Made by a program: the position numbers and the translations under genes
Shown here: positions 1-11,812 of the stretch, one piece after another
Layout of the letters: every line of letters begins with the position of its first letter
How positions within the stretch are numbered: position 1 is the first letter of the stretch
Assembly (NCBI RefSeq): GCF_011397635.1
Contig: NC_064761.1
Location: 26,949,643-27,013,642 of the forward strand
Direction of reading: 5' to 3'
Length of the DNA: 64,000 bases
DNA from: Epinephelus fuscoguttatus
Taxonomy: Eukaryota > Chordata > Actinopteri > Perciformes > Serranidae
Notes under the pieces: generated by a model
Seen by the model: the letters and a program-made list of their open reading frames with translations, nothing else
Databases searched by the model: none
What the model was told of the DNA's origin: nothing

Positions 1-79
1 AAGGTGATCCATTCTAGCAGTTGCACACGTTCATGTTTTCCTTTGTAGATGTCCATCTTCACAGTTAAAGGTTGTTGAC

Positions 80-375
80 TAAATTGCAAACAGGAAGACA
101 GGCAAATTTGAGGAAGCCCTTACTCACCTCGACTAAACAGTTACTGTGTTCATTAACAACAACCAAGTCCCTAATGACTAATTGATTAATTGTGCAGTCT
201 ATTATTTCGCTCCTGCACCCCAGTAGATCTGAAAGGGCCACGGCTGGAGTTAACAGTCTTATTGGAGAGACGCGTTCCTTGCAAAGGACAATAAGGGAAA
301 ATAGCGGAATTAATTGGGTTTGATTAAGAGAGCTTTTCAATGGGACACAGCTTTTTCGCATGACATAATTAGAGG
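80..375. promoter_or_regulatory. Candidate conserved noncoding element (homeodomain-site cluster)
   Basis: This stretch contains several closely packed TAAT/ATTA cores (for example around 170-190, 312-320 and 365-375) in unique-looking sequence with no microsatellite, no transposon end and no exon signals. An open minus-strand frame of 98 codons crosses it, but the peptide resembles no family I know. The texture resembles vertebrate developmental enhancers. This is inference only; conservation cannot be measured here. Confidence 0.3.
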
Positions 376-1214
376 TCAGTTAAGGGGTGGACGGGGGATT
401 TGCTTGTTGGCGCCAGTGTTGTGTGGGTGTGTCTGTGAGAGAGACAGATAGGCAGACAGGGAGAGAGAAGGAGGGGGTGCTTCCTTCACACTTGTAGAAC
501 TATGTTGTGTGTCTGATGTGGTTACATTTCTATAGGCTCACTCACCAGAAAACACACAGTGAAGTTCACAGGGGGCCCTCTGTGTGTGATTATTATCACT
601 ACACTTGTCAGCATTAAAGACACGGTGCTCAGTCTTTTGTTGCAGCTACATGCTCATTAGCAGCGCACGCAGAGATAATGTTATTGTATAGAATAAGGGC
701 GGTGACAGAAGAGGACAGTCAGTGTTTTTGGATGAGAACTAAACATGTAAACAAACTCTTATCATTCATCACACACAAACACACACACTATGAATTCATA
801 ATCCTGTTACAGTATAATCTGAAATAGGAGGAAGGGCACACAAGCCATGAGATCTAAAAATACATCTGACCTGTCGTGAACCAAAACCAGGCTTCACGCC
901 TGATTAGATTAGCAAATATTTCATCACAAGTCTGCATCTGCAGTTTTTTTTCTCAGAACAGTCGTGTTTTCACTGTTCTCTGCTTTACTGGTATTCTGAA
1001 CGAATATCAAGCCCAAAACTGTTCAGTGGAGTGAATATTTAATCCCACAGATGAGAGGCATCCACCCTACTGACGTGTCCTTAAGCAAGGCATTACATTA
1101 TGATAAACTACACTACACTAAACATGTTCAGTACTTGACCGGATGGTCTAATGAAGTGGAAGGAGAATCTCTCCTTTGGGTGTCATATCATATTAGCAGT
1201 GATGGAAGAAGTAC
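376..1214. other. Intergenic stretch without recognisable gene
   Basis: It holds short GT/CA-rich and GA-rich tracts (about 420-475 and 770-790) and no open frame with recognisable protein content. I see no RNA gene or repeat boundary here. Confidence 0.5.
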
Positions 1215-1735
1215 TCATGGCCTTTACTTCAGGAAAAGTAAAAATACCAGGGTTTAAAAATACTCTATTACAAGTAAAAAGTCTGAATTCAGAATGAAAC
1301 TTAAGTAAAAGTAGAGAAGTAGTATCAGTAATAATGTACTTAGAATATCCAAAGTGAAAGTATAATGCAAAATAGATCCTTTCATAGTGTTATATTATCA
1401 TAGAACATTATATTATTCTGTTTTTATCACTGAAAAATGATGCAAGAGCATTTCGAAGTTATAGTTTGTCAATGTGGAGCCAGTATTCTGCTGGGTCATA
1501 CAGTAGTGACATCATATCATGTAAGCGTATCATGTTTTCTTATTGTAAAAAGTAACTACTAGGAGTAAAAAGTATATTACCCTCTGACATGAAGTTGAAG
1601 TAAAATACTTAAGTAAAGTTCAAGTAGGCCTATGTCAAAATTGTACTTAGGCACAGTACTCAAATTAGTCACTACTTTTGTTACTACACTTGTATTCCCC
1701 TGAATGGGATCAATAAACTTTATCTCATCTCATCA
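1215..1735 (+). repeat. Degenerate dispersed repeat, AAGTAAAA/AAGTAC-rich arms
   Basis: The left part (about 1215-1350) is rich in AAGTAAAA and AAGTACT words. The right part (about 1545-1690) carries the same words on the opposite strand, giving imperfect inverted arms. It ends near 1700-1735 in a GGGATCAATAAA-type tail followed by short TCTCA repeats. This looks like an old fish MITE or retroposon copy. The family name and exact ends are not certain. Confidence 0.45.
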
Positions 1736-1942
1736 TGTTTATCTATTCTTACATCAATATTGTTATTAAAGTCCTGAATTCACACAGCAATCCACCTTTT
1801 CAAGGCCCAGGTTTTGACTGTACCATAAGATAAATGTATTTTTGTCAGACTGCAGGTGAGGATGTGAGTGCAATACAAGACCAGCAATTGTTAAAATAAA
1901 TTCATTTTGAAAAAATTATGCAACCCTAAGCTGGTTTCGGAC

Positions 1943-2561
1943 CAGTGGTGTAACGTAGTAGCAACGGGCCCTAGTGCATGCCATCGTGCACATATTGTCT
2001 CGTCACATGATCACCCTTCACATTAGATGACATCAGTGTACATATCACCCAACAATCATCCCTGCATATCTGTATATGACAAAAATACCAAAGAAAACAA
2101 GAAACTGTTAATTTAATTTAACAATTTTAGTAGTTGATGTCTCTGACAAATAGCTGTCCGTTAGTCACTCACTCTACAGCAGGAAACAGCACTTCAAAAT
2201 GAAAGCTCTGTGCTAGAAATTCACTGTACTTAAAAATAAAATCTGTTATTTACATACTTGACACGTTTGCGTCACCTGTGGTCCATACAGAATGGACCTG
2301 CGACCCACTTTTTACTGCGACCCACTGGTATTGACTGTTTACCACAAATAAAAGATGGGTGTATATAGAATGATACACAGAAAATGGCACTGTTTTTAAT
2401 TTACTGAGAGAACACAGGCATATTTCCAAGTTGGCAATCCCTCATAAGGGCCCACTCTCCACCCAACACATTGCTGGAGGGCCCACTCTCTCTATGGGCC
2501 CCCCATCTCACGGGCCCTCAGTGCAACCACACTGTCTCCACTGTCCATATTTACACCCCTG
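1943..2561 (+). mobile_element. Nonautonomous hAT-like element, copy 1
   Basis: The element opens with CAGTGGTGTAAC and closes with TATTTACACCCCTG, the reverse complement of a matching terminus. GGGCCC-rich subterminal blocks lie at both ends. The flanking octamers TTTCGGAC and TTCAGGAC agree at 6 of 8 positions, as expected for a decayed 8-bp hAT target duplication. A second copy of the same family lies at 38490-39084 and shares the termini and internal words such as TGTATATGACAAAAA. No transposase frame is present. Confidence 0.75.
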
Positions 2562-3029
2562 TTCAGGACTTGGGAAAAGTACAGTAGAGCCTGCAGCAGT
2601 CAGTGCACTCCTGCCTCTAGCAGGATCTGGAGAGTTTGAAAATAGAACCAGCACGCCCTCTATGGTTAGTACTTAGACATGACAAGAAACTCAGTAACAC
2701 AATAACATACAGTATATTTAAATGAATTCAACTTGTACAGTTTTCCACTTTGATCCAAGTTATCTACAAAGATTTGTATTATATTTATCGTTTTCTTGGT
2801 TTGATCTAGCTACTTTAGAGCTTTGCTGTATTTTAATGAAGTTGACTTACTTGAATTTTATTGTTGCACACATTTGATTAGATAAATCTGTGTATCTGAA
2901 GACTTTTACTGTTAGATATGTTGTTTCTGTTGTATGTGCAGCAGCACAGTTCAGGACAGACTGAACTATTGTTTTGTAATACTTTAAATACCTCACAGTA
3001 GCTCGCTGTAAAACTCCCATTGACTACAA
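2562..3029. other. Intergenic, nothing recognised
   Basis: AT-rich sequence between the hAT-like copy and the presumed fzr1 promoter. No convincing gene, RNA or repeat was seen. Confidence 0.5.
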
Positions 3030-3300
3030 ACGTTGCACTTCCGTGTTTTGATTTGAAAGTCATACGTCACAGGGTGTCAGAGCTCCCACAATGCAGCACG
3101 GGCTAAAGTGAATTACATTACACATCTGAGAGTGAATAACTTTAAATATATCTCCTCTGTTCATCTGATACCTCCGTGAACTGTCGGTCCTGTTTGGCAT
3201 TTGTGAGGTGATCTTCGGGGACTGGCTCGCTGTCGTATGTATGCTGTCTATCTCAGATATACTTATATTAGCCATTAGCTAAAGTAGCTAGCGCTAGTTG
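3030..3300 (+). promoter_or_regulatory. fzr1: Candidate fzr1 promoter / 5' UTR region
   Basis: Within 70 bases lie an ETS-like ACTTCCG (3037-3043), a CRE/ATF-like TACGTCA (3063-3069) and TCCCACAATGCA (3084-3095), which resembles the ZNF143/THAP11 type of site. Downstream at 3274-3303 is a GCTAGC-rich stretch like those near the haus5 and sin3b starts. The region precedes the first recognised coding exon (acceptor at 4225, ATG at 4275), so a noncoding first exon here is plausible. The transcription start and the exon 1 donor were not determined. Confidence 0.42.
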
Positions 3301-4274
3301 TCATTACCTAGCTTCCCCTCTTCAGTACAAACATGACTCAAATAAACTCAATATAATGATATTGAACTACGAACAAGGCTCTTAAAAATGCCAATCGTTG
3401 CTTTGAACTAGTTGAGAGTTACTCGTGTCGTAAAGTTACAGGAGCTAACATGTACTTCCTCCAAATGTAGCATCAACTTAGTGTTAGGATTAATTTTTAC
3501 TGAATAGATGCGTGCTGTTATTTATTTCATCCAAATGATTATGGTGTATTTAAGGAAGCAGGGTGCTGTGAGATATGTCAAAGGTTTTTTATTTTCTGTT
3601 AACAACATGCTATACAGTGTCATAATCCCCAAACTACCTTACTTTCTGGTTTTTCAGGTTTAAATGGGCGTGTCTGTGGCCCCAGGGTCCCATGTTCCTC
3701 AGCTCGATAGCCTCCTAATGTGACACATTAGGCGACCTTTCAAAGGGCAAATGCTCTCAACAATGTTTTTGCCCATGGTCAAGGGTTCATTTTGTGTATT
3801 TTAAATCAATATGTTAAAATCACCCACCTACAGTTAAACACCTACTGATGGTCTCCTTGAAATCCACACCCTCAATTTGTGGGCAGGACAGTTTTCTTGA
3901 CTTGTACATTGACACCTCCACAGAGACTGAGTTGATTTTTATCAGTTATACTTCATTTGAAACATTCATCTCCATTTGTAATTTGAATCGTGGAGCTTGC
4001 CCTTACCAGTCTCTGACAGTGTTAGTTAATATTAACAGACACAGGACCCTGGAAAATAGGAATGACCCTGTTTCAATCAATATTTTCAGGATACTAGCTA
4101 AAAAATATTTTGGCTAACTTTCTAACCTTGCATCACTGGAAGCCTTCCAGAATACAAGCACTAAATCAAAACAAAAAACAGCATTTCAGTGTAACTGTTG
4201 AGTTCATGTTTTGTGTGTTGAACAGATCTCCAACATCCCAGCCTGTGGCTGTGGGATCAGGACTTTAGGTTAAG

Positions 4275-7200
4275 ATGGATCCAGAATATGAACATCGCCT
4301 CCTCCGCCAAATCAACATTCAAAATGACAACTTGAGCCCTATTGTGAGTCCCTCTGTTTATTTGTGATCTTTAATAATGTAAATGTTGTACATCAACACA
4401 CAACTTAAGGTATTGTTGATAATAATTTGTTTGTTTTGCAGAAACTGACACAGAGTCCACGTGGTCGGACGCCCATTAGCTCCCCGCTGTCGTCACCCAG
4501 TAAACTTGGAGACAGATTTATTCCAACCAGAGCGGGAGCAAACTGGAGTATCAACTTCCACAGGATCAATGTATGATCAGTTTGTGGGTACATGTGTTGA
4601 GGAGTGTGTCTGTGCTTCTGATAGAGAAAAGTGATATTCATGTGTGTAATGCCTAACAAAAGCTGTAAGTTTACAGTGTGTTTGTGTGAAGTTGATCACT
4701 GTATGAATGTTATGCCTGAGAAAAGTTTGTATCTCAAATTAATGGCAGTGTCTGTGGTTTTTAGGAAAATGAGAAGTCGCCAAGTCAGAACAGAAAAACA
4801 AAAGATGCCACTTCTGATAACATCAAAGGTAAATAAATATTGTAAAGCTGATTTTGCTTATCTTTTTACTTGCTCATGTGCATCCAGGACTGTAGTTTTG
4901 TGCTTGTGTTATACAAAAATGCTTTGCAGATGTTGTGGATTACTGTTAGTAAACACAACATTCAAACTTTTTTTTTATTTAATCTTTATTTAACCAGGAA
5001 GATCCTATTGAGATTAACAACCTCTTTTTTTAAGGGAGACCTGGCCAAAATAGGCAGCAGCAAGTACAAAACACAGTCACAAAGTACACAGATAAAACAC
5101 AAACAAATAAAAGAAAAAAGTATTGAATTTACAAGCAGATTATGAAAAACAAGTACATGTAGTGGAGTCGGCCTCAAGTATTCTCAGTTTGGATTTAAAG
5201 GTGCTCGAAACAAAATTAACCCTGTTAGTTTCCAGTCATTTTGCAACATATTCCACGCTAAAGGTGCAGAGTAGACAAAAGCCTTTTTACCCAATTCAGT
5301 ACGGGCATATGGAACAGAAAGCAACAAGTAGTCTTGAGAACGAAAGGAGTAAGGACCAGCACTTCTCTGTGCAATTAAGGAACAAATGTAGGAAGGCAGT
5401 AGACCAAGTAATGCCTTATATATAAAAGCATACCAATGACTGAGCCTTCGGGTGGCCAGAGCAGCCCATCCAACCCGAGAGTATAACTCACAGTGGTGTG
5501 TCAGTGGTTTATAATTAGTAATGAACCTCAGAGAAGCGTGATAGACAGTGTCAACCATATGAAGACATTTAGCAGAAGCATTCATATGTAAAAGATCTCC
5601 ATAATCCAACACTCGTAAAAAGGTAGCAGCAACAAGTCGCTTTTTTGCATTAAAAGAAAAACATAGCTTATTTTGAAAGTAGAAACCCAGTTTTATCCTC
5701 AGCTTCTTCACAAGTTTCTCTATATGCGGCTTGAAAGTGAGGGAGTCAAGACACCCAGGTATTTATACTAGTGAACCACCTCTATTTCATTTTCCTCAAG
5801 AGTGGTCACTGAGGGGATAATTTGTGGCCTCTTCCTAGAATTAGAGAACTAGAAACTCAGCTCCTCCTCCCTACACCACTTGTATGTGAACTGCAAGGTA
5901 CCACTCTAGGAACATTACATTTGTTTAAATGGAAAAGCTATCAAATTAGCAAGCTAAGTAAGCTAATCACCGACACTTCCCTGTGCAACAGAAAACAGGC
6001 CAACTCTGCACCTCTCTTCGTCCTGTCCTTCAGTGCTCTGCAGCTAAAGTGAAAGTGAAGCAAACACCAAATTCACTCTCATCTTGGAACGAGATTTGTC
6101 TGCTTGGCTGTTCGCCTCGCTGTATTTGCTTTTTTCTGGCGCTGTGTCTGAGATATTCTCAGTAGTAGCATTCGCTTGGATGCCTGCTGCTTATGGTCTG
6201 GCACCTGGTTGCTGCCTTTTTATTAAGTCTGGTCCTCACCAACGCTCTGTTGGGGTACATGCCCAGAAACGTCCTGAACACAGCAAAATAAGAAAATACA
6301 GGCATAGGGCAGAGTCTCTACAGAAAGATACACCATCACACACTTCTAGTGAATTTTAAGTGATGAGTGAGAGCGATTGCTTCTGTATGAAACTATGCAA
6401 TGTTTTTTAGAGAAATCCTGCATGGATCACCTTTAACTTATGTTTTTGTGTCATGCAGCAGATGGGCTGGCCTACTCTGCTTTGCTGAAGAATGAGCTGC
6501 TGGGAGCAGGAATAGAAAAGATCCAGGACCCTCAGACAGAGGACAGGCGTCTACAGCCGTCAACCCCAGAGAAGAGAAGTCTCTTCAATGTAAGAACATT
6601 TCATCTCTTTCTCTTTATGTATTCAATTATATAACGCATTGTTCGCACAGTGCCAGAACAGACACATTATGCACACAGTATGCTCTAGAAGTCTTGAGTT
6701 GGAGTAAAAAAAAACCCAACATAAAAGAGTAGAATTCCACCATTCACTGGGTTTTATGTTATTTTAATGAACTTGCAGAGAATATGATGGTTTCTGCTTG
6801 TGTGTTCTTTGCAGTATTCACTTAATGTCAAGAGGTTGTCACCAGATGATAGCACCAACATCTCCCCCTACTCTCTATCGCCTGTCAGCAACAAAAGGTA
6901 AGAGCACCATTTTTAACATTTTTTTTTTAATCTCTTGTTGATCACACTGCAAACAAATAAACTGTAAAATTTGGCATTAGAGTTTCACAATGTCCAACTT
7001 TTCTTGTTGCAGTCAAAAATTACTGCGTTCACCAAGAAAGCCAACTCGCAAGATCTCAAAGATCCCTTTTAAAGTCCTGGATGCTCCCGAGCTGCAGGAT
7101 GACTTTTACCTCAACTTGGTGGACTGGTCGTCTCTCAACGTGCTCAGTGTCGGGCTGGGTACATGTGTTTACCTGTGGAGTGCCTGCACCAGCCAGGTAC

Positions 7201-10200
7201 TACAGAGTGTTTACACAACTGATTTTAGAGCATGAACTGAATTGTTTTCTGTGTTTGTATATTTGTAAAAATACTCTTGTGTTTCATGGCAGTATTCATT
7301 ACTGTGCCAAACCGTTGATATCTGAATTGTCCTTTCCTCAGGTAACAAGGTTGTGTGATTTATCGGTGGAGGGAGACTCAGTCACATCAGTTGGGTGGTC
7401 CGAAAGGGTAAGTACACACAGCTTACTACCTTCAGAGCACTGTCAAGGTGAACTTTTGGTAGAGTTAGTTTTCCCTAATGAAAGGATTCGTCATGTTTTA
7501 GGGTAACCTAGTGGCAGTGGGGACACACAAAGGCTATGTTCAGATCTGGGACGCTGGTGCTGGGAAGAAACTCTTTGCCCTGGAGGGACACACAGCCAGA
7601 GTTGGTGAGAACATTTGCAGTATTTGAACTCTGAAAATGGGTCATAAATTGACTTAACAAGACCGCTAAGGTTACAATAAAAACAAATGAACTGAAAGCC
7701 AACAAACTACAAAGCGTAATTAATGTTTGAAATTCTCGCTAATTGTCTCCTGACCACAATTATGCATTTTAGTCAAATGTTAGGAGTGTGACCAAGCATT
7801 AATTAAGCTTTCCTCTGTCTGCAGGAGCATTAGCATGGAACGCAGACCAATTGTCTTCGGGAAGCCGTGATCGTATGATTCTTCAAAGAGATGTGCGGAC
7901 CCCTCCACTCCAGTCAGAGAGACGGCTGCAGGGACACAGACAGGAAGTGTGTGGCTTAAAGTGGAGCACTGACCATCAGCTGCTCGCTTCTGGTGGCAAC
8001 GACAACAAGGTACAGTTGTTGTTGTTAGTGAACATGTGTCCATGTTTGTGTATTTATTCATTGTGTTTATTGATGTGGCTGTTATTTGTCATCTCAGTTG
8101 CTGGTCTGGAACCACTCCTCGCTGAGCCCAGTGCAAACATACACAGATCACCTGGCTGCAGTGAAAGCCATTGCCTGGTCCCCCCACCAGCACGGCCTGC
8201 TGGCCTCTGGAGGCGGCACTGCTGACCGCTGCATCCGATTTTGGAACACCCTGACCTCACAGCCGCTGCAGTGTATGGACACCGGCTCTCAGGTCTGCAA
8301 CCTGGCCTGGTCCAAACATGCTAATGAGCTGGTAAGTCACTCCAGATACACACTTTACATGGTTGATTTGCTGACTATTCTATAAAATTCTAAAGAGACA
8401 ATTGTGATGAAGGTCACACTTGCATTGACAATAAGGTGTTACATGACTGCTTTTTTTAAAACATCACATTAATGCCTTAAAAAGCTGTTTTGTACTTAAT
8501 TTATATGAGTTTGCAGACAGTAGTGACAGTAGACAGTCTCTGCCTGTTCCTGAACTGACTGCTGCTGTAATTCAACCAACAAACAAGTCCAAGGGGATTG
8601 AAGGAATACTTCACTCACAAAATAGCCATTTGTAAATAAATTAGTCATGCTGCGTTACCTTGAATTCCTGAGAAAACTTTGTTTTTCTCAAATACCTTCA
8701 CGGAAATTGGCAAACATAATGATGTACTGATTGACTGGGGACCAAGTTTAACAACAGCAAAACTATATCAAATCGTCCGTTCACAAACTCTCACACAACT
8801 TCTGCAGTATAATCCAAGTCTCATTATCCAGTTGTACGCTCAGTGCTTCCTAAACACCTGCATTTTCCCTAAAACATTACTATTTAAAAAGGAACTGGAA
8901 GTGAAACTTATCTATGCTCTCTTCAGACTAAGGTTGTTTTTTTTTTGTTTGTTTTTTTAAGCAAAAATGCAAGTTTGGGAAGTACTGAGCAAACAACTGG
9001 ATATAGTAACTTGGATTATACCAAACGTATTGTGTGAGTCTGTAATCTGATGTTTCAATATAATTTTGCTGTTGTTAAATATGGTCTCCAGTCAATCAGT
9101 AAATCAATATGTTCGCCATTTTCCGTGGAGGCATGCAAGGAAAACAGTTTTCTTCAGAAATTGTAAGTTCGTTCTAAAATATATTTTTTAATTTTAATTT
9201 GATAAACCATGGTTGTAATAGCTAGTCTTTTATCTTGTGCCAATGTTTCTCAAAATTAAGACAACATATGGACTATGTTGGTGGAGATTTTCAGTCATCC
9301 AGGTCATAGCAATCTTATGAGTGGACTTGCCTGAGTCTCTGGAAGACATTTCACCTCTCATCCAGAGCTGAAGAAGCCTCTTGGATGAGAGTTCACTTAA
9401 GAACATATGGAGTACTGTCCTCAGTTAAAGTGTTTTTCTTTTAAATAAACCTCTTAGGAGACAGAGCATATGTTATTATGCTGTTTTCCATATTTTGTCG
9501 TGATATACTCTGGACAGTGTACCTGTTTCGACAGGAAGAAATGTTTCCTCTTTGGCACAAAACGCAAAATATGCATTGTTGAGACCAGTACTGTTGTCAA
9601 TCATCAAGACCGACACTGAGAAGATGGTCTTGTTAGTTTGCAGTAATAACATATAAATGTGTCTAAATGTTACCAATTCATTTATAGTGAATTACACAAA
9701 GCCTCCATTGAATTTTTATATTGCCTCTTTCTCCAGGTGAGCACTCATGGATACTCTCAGAACCAGATCTTGGTGTGGAAATATCCAGCTCTCACTCAGG
9801 TTGCCAAACTCACAGGACACTCCTACAGAGTGCTCTACCTGGTCAGTGTGTGTGTTTATTCTGATGAGATCGTGATCTTGCTGCATGTCATGTTAATGCA
9901 ACAGCTGGCCATATTTGCCGGAACATCTGGCAGGTTCATAAAGGTGTTTTTGTTTTTTTTTTGTTTTTTTGGAATATTAGGCCATGTCCCCAGATGGTGA
10001 AGCGATTGTGACGGGTGCTGGAGATGAGACTCTACGCTTCTGGAACGTATTCAGTAAAACAAGGTCAACTAAGGTGAGAAAACACTTTTTGTGACGAGCA
10101 TTCACAGACTCCTTCATAACTTCAAAATAATTAATCAGGTTTCTTTATATTTTGTTTCAGGAATCTGTATCAGTTTTAAATCTCTTCACCAGGATACGGT

Positions 10201-10202
10201 AA
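4275..10202 (+). CDS. fzr1: Fizzy-related protein homolog (Cdh1), APC/C coactivator
   Basis: FZR1/Cdh1 activates the anaphase-promoting complex and recruits D-box and KEN-box substrates at mitotic exit and in G1. Coding exons: 4275-4343, 4442-4570, 4765-4828, 6462-6589, 6815-6897, 7013-7196, 7342-7407, 7502-7604, 7825-8009, 8098-8331, 9737-9841, 9981-10073, 10161-10202. All phases agree and give 494 codons, close to the human length. The protein starts MDPEYEHRLLRQI. It has the C-box DRFIPTR (about residues 47-53), the KLLRSP segment, a seven-bladed WD40 propeller (about 180-470, including GGGTADRCIRFWN) and the C-terminal Ile-Arg tail that docks on APC3. The ATG lies 49 bases into an exon beginning at 4226, so exon 1 is presumably noncoding. 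The acceptor before 6462 is a CAGCAG tandem. The intron at 4829-6461 holds a LINE fragment. Teleosts can have two fzr1 paralogs; which one this is cannot be told. Confidence 0.97.
4965..5830 (-). mobile_element. 5'-truncated LINE (non-LTR) fragment in fzr1 intron
   Basis: The minus strand between 5711 and 5184 is open for 175 codons and encodes the C-terminal part of a non-LTR reverse transcriptase. Typical pieces are KKLRIKLGFYF, VLDYGDLLHM, HHCELYSRVGW and FIYKALLGLLPSY. Weaker homology (KYLGV) continues to about 5830 in another frame, so at least one frameshift is present. The 3' end lies near 4970, where the plus strand is T-rich, followed by the common fish TTTATTTAACCAGG tail motif. The element is antisense to fzr1 and lies wholly in an intron. 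The LINE clade is not certain. Confidence 0.75.
9275..9400. repeat. Dispersed repeat with hairpin in fzr1 intron
   Basis: The block contains an inverted repeat: CTCTCATCCAGAG near 9355 pairs with CTCTTGGATGAGAG near 9378, with a loop around CTGAAGAAGC. I recall this type of sequence as dispersed in fish genomes, possibly from the end of a Penelope-like or LINE element. Family and boundaries are uncertain. Confidence 0.4.
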
Positions 10203-10830
10203 CTGTAAGGAACTATTAGAAGTCTAAAACTTTATTTTGAGTGGATCCTGGTGTCATCACTGGATAGCTCATCACCAACCACCAACCTAAGGCAACTTGT
10301 GACTTTTTTTTCCCCAGAGGAAATGGCAGCGAGAACAACTGAGCATGTTTTCCATTCATGCCAACAAGTGTTTGGGAAATTATTTTTGAAGTCTGTGCTC
10401 TTGTTATGAATATAACATTTTTTTTATTCGACAAAAAAAAAAATCGAAGTGGATTGATTTCCATTTGTTTTGTATTTGCAACACAAAATCATGGGCCTTA
10501 CTTAAAAATATTGTGTTGTGGAGAGAGCATTTTTAGTTTTTGTTTAACTCAGGTCTTATTTATTTAACGCTGCAGTGAAATCCTCAATGGAGAAAATGCC
10601 TTTACATATTGTGACTAAAACATAAAAACAAAACATAATCACCCATTAAGGCCTTTACAGTATGTTCACCATGTTTACTGTGATCCTTAGAGTACTAAGG
10701 TTGAGAGTGGTTGGCTGAAATAATGCAGTTTTGCTCCTGTGGACAGAAAGTCTAATGCTGTGCATCAAGACATACTACATAGTTGACTCTTTGTAGTAAA
10801 GGAAGAAATAAAGACGATGGAACTGAACAA
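10203..10830 (+). other. fzr1: fzr1 3' UTR with poly(A) signal
   Basis: Sequence following the TAA stop at 10200-10202 is noncoding and AT-rich. A canonical AATAAA occurs at 10807-10812, which would give a 3' UTR of about 0.6 kb. Another AATAAA near 11174 could be an alternative signal. The actual cleavage site was not determined. Confidence 0.6.
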
Positions 10831-10834
10831 CCAG

Positions 10835-11395
10835 TGTATGTTTCCTTTTTGCCATAACAATTACCACTAACATGTATTTTGGGCTTAATTTGGTTTGGTT
10901 ACTAGATTAAATTTTGTAATGGTGCATCTCAAAATGACAATTAAAAAAGCATGATTGTTTAATGTTTATGCAGCTGATCTGAATGATAAATGGTATTCTT
11001 TTTGACTGGTGATTTTGAAACTTCTTTAATTCATTATCATGTAGTGTTATTGACTGTTTACTGAATATGTGGTGGATTTACCATTTTGTACTCATTTATG
11101 CCAATGGAACAGTGCATACTAACAAAAGAAGACAAAACAAAAAATACCAAGGATGTAACCAGAGAGCACTGAATAAATAAATATTAAAAATGGATGAAGT
11201 TGAATCAACTTTCCAATTATATAATTCTATGTACATTACATATTTTCTTTCATTATGTGGGATTTTCCCATTAATTAAATCACATCCAAAATATTCTGTA
11301 TCCATGACAACAACAGTCTACAACCAGAAGCGGCGCTGCTTCAACGGATATGCTAACCGGAAAGCGAATTTACGTTGACCCGCCCTACTCTACTT
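10835..11395. other. fzr1-haus5 intergenic spacer
   Basis: AT-rich sequence with no recognisable gene. Both neighbours are on the plus strand, so this is a tandem spacer leading into the haus5 promoter. Confidence 0.5.
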
Positions 11396-11399
11396 TTTG

Positions 11400-11812
11400 C
11401 TACGTCTGATTGGCTTACTTTAACCAACGTCACGCCTCTTGTATAAACCTAACCAATCCAACCCAGGAAGGTAATGAGTACTAGCCAATCAGAGGGAGAG
11501 TAGGGCGGGTCATGCTTTCGCCGTCGCCAAACTGCTTGACCGGATATACTGTGAACGGGCGGGAAGTTGAAAGTTTGAGTAGTTCAGAGAAAAAAAAAGC
11601 ATTGATATTAGCAAGTTAGCTGTTGTAAAGTAAAGTTGCACCTTCCAAACGAGAAGAGTAAGCTCAAGGACTATGATAAATCAAATGTGGTCCACGACTC
11701 AAGCTAACTAACGTTACGCTAGCTGAAAAGACTATTAACGACAGTCTGCTGGAGGTGCTAGCTAACGTTAGCTAGCTCGCTAAAAGTTGTTTACTTTCTG
11801 TCGTCTGTCAGG
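11400..11812 (+). promoter_or_regulatory. haus5: haus5 promoter with three CCAAT boxes and CDE/CHR-like site
   Basis: Three NF-Y-type boxes are visible: ATTGG at 11409-11413 and CCAAT at 11453-11457 and 11485-11489, spaced about 44 and 32 bases. At 11558-11571 is GGCGGGAAGTTGAA, an E2F/CDE-like GGCGG followed four bases later by a CHR-like TTGAA. GCTAACGTTAGCTAGC lies at 11761-11776, just before the ATG at 11813. This arrangement is characteristic of DREAM/MMB-regulated mitotic genes, which fits an augmin subunit. The start site was not determined. Confidence 0.55.

Noticed and set aside
5184-5711. 175-codon frame as a possible host gene
   Set aside because: The content is non-LTR reverse transcriptase C-terminus with LINE-tail sequence next to it, inside a fzr1 intron.
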